64,000 nucleotides of DNA from Diphasiastrum complanatum (lineage: Eukaryota; Streptophyta; Lycopodiopsida; Lycopodiales; Lycopodiaceae). Under the pieces are notes generated by a model. It was not told the DNA's origin. It did no database searches and saw only the letters and a list, made by a program, of their open reading frames with translations. Location of the stretch: the NCBI GenBank assembly GCA_029204225.1, contig CM055107.1:9419472-9483471 (forward strand). The letters run 5' to 3'. The translations under genes and the position numbers were made by a program. This document shows, piece by piece, positions 60,770 to 64,000 of this stretch (position 1 is the first letter of the stretch; each line of letters begins with the position of its first letter).

Positions 60770-61760
60770 ATGGTTTCATTGGCTACAACCAAGTGCAAGT
60801 CGCCCCCGAAGATAGATATAAAATGGCACCTTCCAACAAGTTATGAGTTATGCATTCAAGGAACTCCAAAGTCTTCTTGGACGACCTATGCATGCACACC
60901 TTACAAGCCAAGCATCTGCATTGCCTCAAACAGGAGCTCATCAAGTGCTGATTATGCGACATATCCCTTAATCCCGAAAAATGCCAGATATTTGTCCCAC
61001 ACGGCATAGTGTTAGGGCATGTTATCTCGCGCTTCGGCATTGCTACCAATTGGGTTTGTCGATTATATGGAATATCTCTTAACCCCAAAAAAATGCCAGA
61101 TGTTTGTCCCTCACGGCATAGTGTTAGGACATGTTATCTCGCGCCTCGACATTGCTACTGATTGGGATAAAATCAAGGTAATAATTGGCTTGCCCGAACC
61201 TAAAACATTATATGAGATCCTAGACTTCATGGGGCATTGCAATTATTATCGAAGATTAATATTGTGTTTCGCTAAGTTATCCACGCCAATCTACAAACTT
61301 ACGATCACACTTCAATGGACACCACCAGCTACCAAGGCTTTCCATAAGCTGAAGCAAGTGTTGGTATCTGCTCTATCCTTAGGTCTCGCAACTGGACCAT
61401 CGAATTTCACATTCACACAGACGCATCCAAATATTCCATTCAAAATATTTTAACGCAACTAGGTGAATTTAATAAAGATTATCCAGTATACTTCGTTACC
61501 GAGGTCAACTGCACAACTGCAGAATGAGAGGCTCTGGCAATGATTTATAGTGTGAAGAAATTTCATCATCTCATCGTCAACCCCTTTTCCTTTTACATTG
61601 ACCATCAAGCCCTCTTGCATCTTGCAATCGGCCTTGTATTATTGGGAGAATCACCAGATGGTTGTTGCTATTACAGGAATTTCAATTTTGGATCGTAGTG
61701 CATAAGGGAAAGCAACACTATTTAGTGAATCATCTATCCAAGATCCGTAACGTACTGCAA
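60770..61760 (+). pseudogene. Gypsy RT/RNase H fragment with internal duplication
   Basis: The plus strand shows 'VFLDDLCMHT' (near 60868, active box), 'LNPEKCQIFVPHGIVLGHVI' and a second copy of that stretch at 61081-61160. 'FMGHCNYYRR' follows at 61229. RNase H then appears with 'IHTDASKYSIQNILTQLGE' (near 61418) and 'FHHLIVNPFSFYIDHQALLH'. It is the same lineage as gypsy F, but on the plus strand. Stops and the duplication make it dead. Confidence 0.8.
60955..61160 (+). repeat. ~120-base tandem duplication within the RT
   Basis: 60956-61045 and 61067-61160 share 'ATGCCAGAT', 'TTTGTCCC', 'CACGGCATAGTGTTAGG' and 'CATGTTATCTCGCGC' with few differences. Confidence 0.85.
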
Positions 61761-62760
61761 GGGGGTACCCAACAATTTTCCAAATGCAATCTTATTTCTG
61801 GCAGATGCAATATCGAAGTGGTCAGCATATATCACTGAATATTTGGCAACGGGACGACCACCACCAAAGATACAAGGAACATGCTCATCAATGAATACTA
61901 GATCAAAACAAACTGGATAGCGGAAGCGATTGTTGGTGGCAGGCTCCATTGTTGCCAAAAACTCATCTAGTTTGGTTGGATCAATATTCGTACTTGTTGA
62001 CGGAGATGATAGCAGATGATTATCTATGATATCCTTTGCAATTTCTTTCTAGATTTGCTTTGTTCTATAACCAATCAACTCAGATGCCTTTTTTGACACC
62101 ATGCACTCCATGTTCTCAATGTCATTATGTGACTTGCCAACACCAAAATCATGATCATGATAACCTACGTGTATTGCCATAGTCTGTCGTGGGATGCAGT
62201 AGTACAATTTTGCAAGACAATGCTTGATGCAAAATGGAGCTTGGCTGCAATGTCAACACCGAATGCTCCCAGCTCCCTTACAAACAAGGCCCAGTGGACA
62301 TCTGGTATTCAGTGTACCAGTGAATTGTGTCATGTTCTTCTTCCCAAATGACATGAAGTAACTACAGCCGAAACTCTGGCATTGGAATGCAGCTCCGCAT
62401 GAGAAAGACGCACCACACTAGGAAATCCTTGTTGCATATCGAATCCAATGATGGCAGTCTAGAGGCCATTGCATCCCGATTATTGCCGATAATTTTGAGG
62501 GTGGAAATTCGAACATGTGGTTCCCATTATATTCCTGTGGCATTTCAGTTACTATCATTGGAATGCCGCATACCTCTACTATCTTTCTAAGCTTACTTGC
62601 AACAGGTAATCTATGAAACAACTACATGATCGAAGGCAGTTGCAGATTGGCACCTTCTATTTTATCTACTTCCAAGAAAGATGAATTTTCATCGTCGCTA
62701 GATGTCGAAATTGTCAGATCCACAAGTTGGTCCATTGTAGGCCGCAAAGAGGCAGCTCAA
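61734..62760 (-). other. Decayed coding-like region, unassigned
   Basis: Minus-strand frames appear to continue one another from 62760 down: 'DLTISTSSDDENSSFLEVDK', 'EMPQEYNGNHMFEFPPSKLS', 'HWALFVRELGAFGVDIAAKL', then 'RFRYPVCFDLVFIDEHVPCI' (61734-61958). Stops and frame changes separate them. The composition is that of a real protein, but I do not recognise the family. It may be a pseudogene or part of a mobile element. The last piece overlaps the end of the gypsy fragment. Confidence 0.35.
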
Positions 62761-64000
62761 ATCCGAAGAGTGGGAATGTGCAATAAGTTTCTGGAATGAG
62801 ATATATCATATATATTTGGGGTATAAGTATAAAGGTATGTTATACGGGGCAAGTAACCAATATATTCTGGTATATTATATGGGGCAAATAGCCAATATAT
62901 ATCAAAGTTGGTAGTAAATTAGTGTTATTAGAAGGTTGGTTTGTTTTTGGTTAGTATTAATGATCTGCCAACATTTTGTTGTTTTCTAATTTACGATGCT
63001 TTTCAATAATCCATAGAACTAGCAGTTATGGGGAAAAAAATGGAAGACAATGGCTAAGGTGACAAGGAGTACCGCCAACAAAAAAATTGTCATGGAGAAT
63101 ACTACAGACAGCCCCAATGCAAGGATCTACTTCTATAAACACACAATTGAGATCTGTGCCTTGATTCAAACTTGTCTTATAAACTTTTGCGGTCTACCTT
63201 GGTTTGTGCTCAACAGATTTCAGATGAGGTGCAACCCTTGGATAATGCAGACGAGGTTATGTTTTTGAGACTCTTATTTTACAAAGCCACTATCTCATGA
63301 TGTGTTGTCAATGTTTGTTTGGAAAATGTTGCTGAATATCAAATTCCATTGACATAGATTATAATCGAAGTCGCACCTGAAGAGAGAGGTGATATAGCTA
63401 ATGTGGAGACTGATGTGCATGGGGAGGCAACTCTTTCCATGGAAGAGGTGGAGCATACTAAAATTGATGACACCTCTGACAAAACTAAGAGAGGTAAGAA
63501 AGCATTAGATGATTAGAGTGGCAGATTAGCCATGACCTAGAGAGTATCTGCTGACGTCATGCCATCAGATCAAACTCTTGTACTTCTGGGTACTTGCATG
63601 ATCTTTGTTGGTACTCTTTCGAGCGTGAGGGCAGAAAAGGGTTTTGCGACATTTTCTGTGTCGTGTCGTTGGTTTCGTTTCTGTCGTTTGACTTTCTCGT
63701 GTTGGACCGCAAAAGATTCTCGTTCGTGAATCTTTCGTGTTCGTGTCTTTTCGTCAGATGTTCACGAAACTTTGTGCTTTTTGTCTCTTGACTTTCGTGT
63801 TCGCGAACATAATCAAGAGGCAGAGGGCTGAAAACTAGCAAAGCTTTGTAAACAGAAACGTTTTGTTTCTTCAAAGATCTTGTTCTTTATCTTGGTGACA
63901 GGAAACAGTTCTTGCCGCGCTACCGGATAATAGTATGGATTGGTGCATATGTAGGAGGGTGCTTCGAGATACTGTGCCATTAGGGTTTTGCTTTGTAAGA
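62761..64000. other. Terminal stretch without a firm gene
   Basis: Contains a possible acidic coding scrap on the plus strand at 63361-63516 ('IEVAPEERGDIANVE...KKALDD') ending in TAG, and a TATATT-rich repeat at 62805-62900. A TTTCGTG/TCGTGTT-rich patch lies at 63610-63800. Nothing assigned. Confidence 0.35.

Overview
The window is nuclear DNA of a land plant with a repeat-rich genome. The evidence is two spliced plant genes with GT-AG introns (an LHT-type amino-acid permease and an LCAT-like acyltransferase), an intronless GNA-type lectin, nested Ty1/copia and Ty3/gypsy LTR retrotransposons, a LINE remnant and very long GA/CT microsatellites. The repeat load would suit a gymnosperm, fern or lycophyte, but nothing seen fixes the species. 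There is no sign of prokaryotic, organellar, rRNA, tRNA or CRISPR sequence.

Layout. 1-6.2 kb: an old copia element (D) entered at the window edge, split by a 4.4-kb LTR element with no recognisable coding sequence (E), then other copia gag debris. 6.4-9.0 kb: left part of a large inverted duplication, with paired GA and CT tracts. 9.0-14.0 kb: a block absent from the other duplication arm; it carries the lectin gene, copia debris and the chromodomain-like 3' end plus LTR of a gypsy element. 14.0-25.8 kb: copia element A, interrupted by a nearly intact young copia element B (16805-23230, TTCAT target duplication). 25.8-26.9 kb: copia pol fragment C. 27-32.9 kb: AT-rich DNA with homopolymers and one hairpin repeat. 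33.0-36.7 kb: the LHT gene (minus strand, 8 exons). 38.0-38.4 kb: LINE remnant. 39.4-45.4 kb: second, inverted arm of the duplication; it keeps the empty site for B and has its own 1.14-kb insertion. 46.1-49.0 kb: decayed coding sequence of a protein family I do not recognise; a relative lies at 58.9-59.4 kb. 49.0-50.1 kb: copia 3' end and LTR. 50.2-54.5 kb: gypsy gag, protease-region, reverse transcriptase and integrase pieces. 55.4-57.6 kb: the LCAT-like gene (minus strand, 2 exons). 58.3-62 kb: gypsy and copia scraps, including a reverse transcriptase with an internal tandem duplication. 62-64 kb: unassigned decayed coding-like DNA.

The host genes look unrelated in function: LHT permeases import amino acids at the plasma membrane, LCAT-like proteins act on lipids, and GNA lectins bind mannose. 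What ties the window together is its history. The two arms act as mutual controls: each insertion in one arm has its undisturbed site in the other, which allows the order of events to be read. The most unusual items are the inverted duplication around the LHT gene, the unrecognised protein family, and the E element with non-TG/CA ends and a 9-nt flanking repeat.
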